This document shows positions 4,750 through 5,017 of a stretch of 5,017 nucleotides of DNA, one piece after another (the first letter of the stretch is position 1; every line of letters begins with the position of its first letter). Made by a program: the position numbers and the translations under genes. The notes below the pieces were generated by a model. The model made no database searches, was not told where the DNA came from, and saw nothing but the letters and a program-made list of their open reading frames with translations. This DNA comes from an uncultured Gaiellaceae bacterium (GTDB lineage Bacteria > Actinomycetota > Thermoleophilia > Gaiellales > Gaiellaceae): NCBI GenBank assembly GCA_955652075.1, contig CATPAS010000240.1, forward strand, positions 1 to 5,017, given 5' to 3'.

Positions 4750-4963
4750 GAAACAGGGTGCAAGGCCCGTAGGTATCGAACTTAGTTGCGCCGGCGTACT
4801 CGCACTGGATGAGTGCTCCTTACTCCTGCGTCATGCTCGGCACGTTGCATCCGTTACAGACGTGCCGTCGGCGGAGACCCTGCGGCGCATCTAGCGTCTG
4901 CCTGCCATGCTCGTTCCTCTGGGTCCTCGCGCCCGATTCCACGGCCGCGTCCGACAGCGCTCA
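4750..4963. other. Gene-free stretch before the terminal inverted repeat
   Basis: 214 bp in which I find no supported gene or RNA. The only structure noted is a weak 5-bp hairpin, GCACT-GGATG-AGTGC (4802-4816), without a T-run. Open frames on both strands here lack protein character, and one of them runs through the palindrome. Confidence 0.4.
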
Positions 4964-5017
4964 CTTACACTCAATGCGGTTGCGTCCCGAGCCGGACGCA
5001 ACCGCATTGAGTGTAAG
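4964..5017. repeat. Perfect inverted repeat, arms of at least 24 bp, at the window end
   Basis: The left arm 4964-4987 (begins CTTACACTCAATGCGG) and right arm 4994-5017 (ends CCGCATTGAGTGTAAG) are exact reverse complements around a 6-nt centre, CGAGCC. The window stops at the last base of the right arm, so the true arm length is unknown. Options: a hairpin terminator whose T-run lies outside, the tip of a mobile or telomere-like element, or a fold-back artefact of assembly. Confidence 0.9.

Noticed and set aside
4750..4800. Possible tRNA T-arm on the minus strand (AAGTTCGATACC)
   Set aside because: The flanking bases do not pair into a T-stem, and no acceptor or anticodon arm can be built around it.
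4813..5010. 65-codon plus-strand frame into the terminal palindrome
   Set aside because: Its C-terminus is encoded by the inverted repeat itself, and the rest has no protein character.
1..5017. Defence system, CRISPR array, toxin-antitoxin pair or insertion sequence
   Set aside because: No spaced direct repeats, transposase, nuclease or toxin motifs were found. The small genes are not arranged as a toxin-antitoxin pair.

Overview
The DNA is GC-rich, roughly two thirds G+C by eye. Third codon positions are strongly G/C, start codons are mostly GTG, and -10 boxes of the TANNNT type sit directly in front of start codons. The XdhC-family protein carries a GAVD-type Rossmann loop of a kind I associate with actinobacterial members. 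Together these suggest an actinobacterium, possibly of the Thermoleophilia (Gaiella/Solirubrobacter-like) lineage. The lineage is an inference from style, not from a marker gene.

Layout: (1) 1-855, minus: an XdhC/CoxI-family protein, cut by the left edge. (2) 886-1044, minus: a 52-residue protein with a C-terminal zinc-ribbon-like motif. (3) 1089-1319, minus: a 76-residue secreted protein of unknown function. (4) 1320-1362: a 43-bp divergent promoter region. (5) 1363-1593, plus: a 76-residue membrane-anchored protein of unknown function. (6) 1590-4013, minus: a complete secreted S8 (subtilisin-like) protease of about 807 residues with propeptide, catalytic triad and C-terminal beta domains. 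(7) 4014-4166: a divergent control region with a 13-bp inverted repeat. (8) 4167-4250, plus: tRNA-Leu(CAG). (9) 4251-4521: a gene-free stretch with short repeats and dyads. (10) 4522-4749, plus: a 75-residue protein of unknown function with a predicted beta-alpha-beta-beta-alpha-beta layout. (11) 4750-4963: nothing recognised. (12) 4964-5017: a perfect inverted repeat with arms of at least 24 bp, ending exactly at the window edge.

How the parts fit: the genes look like ordinary chromosomal housekeeping and accessory loci, not one pathway. XdhC serves molybdenum-hydroxylase maturation, the protease acts outside the cell, and the tRNA is independent. What ties the window together is expression style. 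The xdhC, secreted-protein, membrane-protein and protease genes all have a TANNNT hexamer 6-7 nt before their start codon, which predicts leaderless transcripts. For the protease this places translation initiation at a CTG codon. I found no defence system, CRISPR array or insertion sequence.
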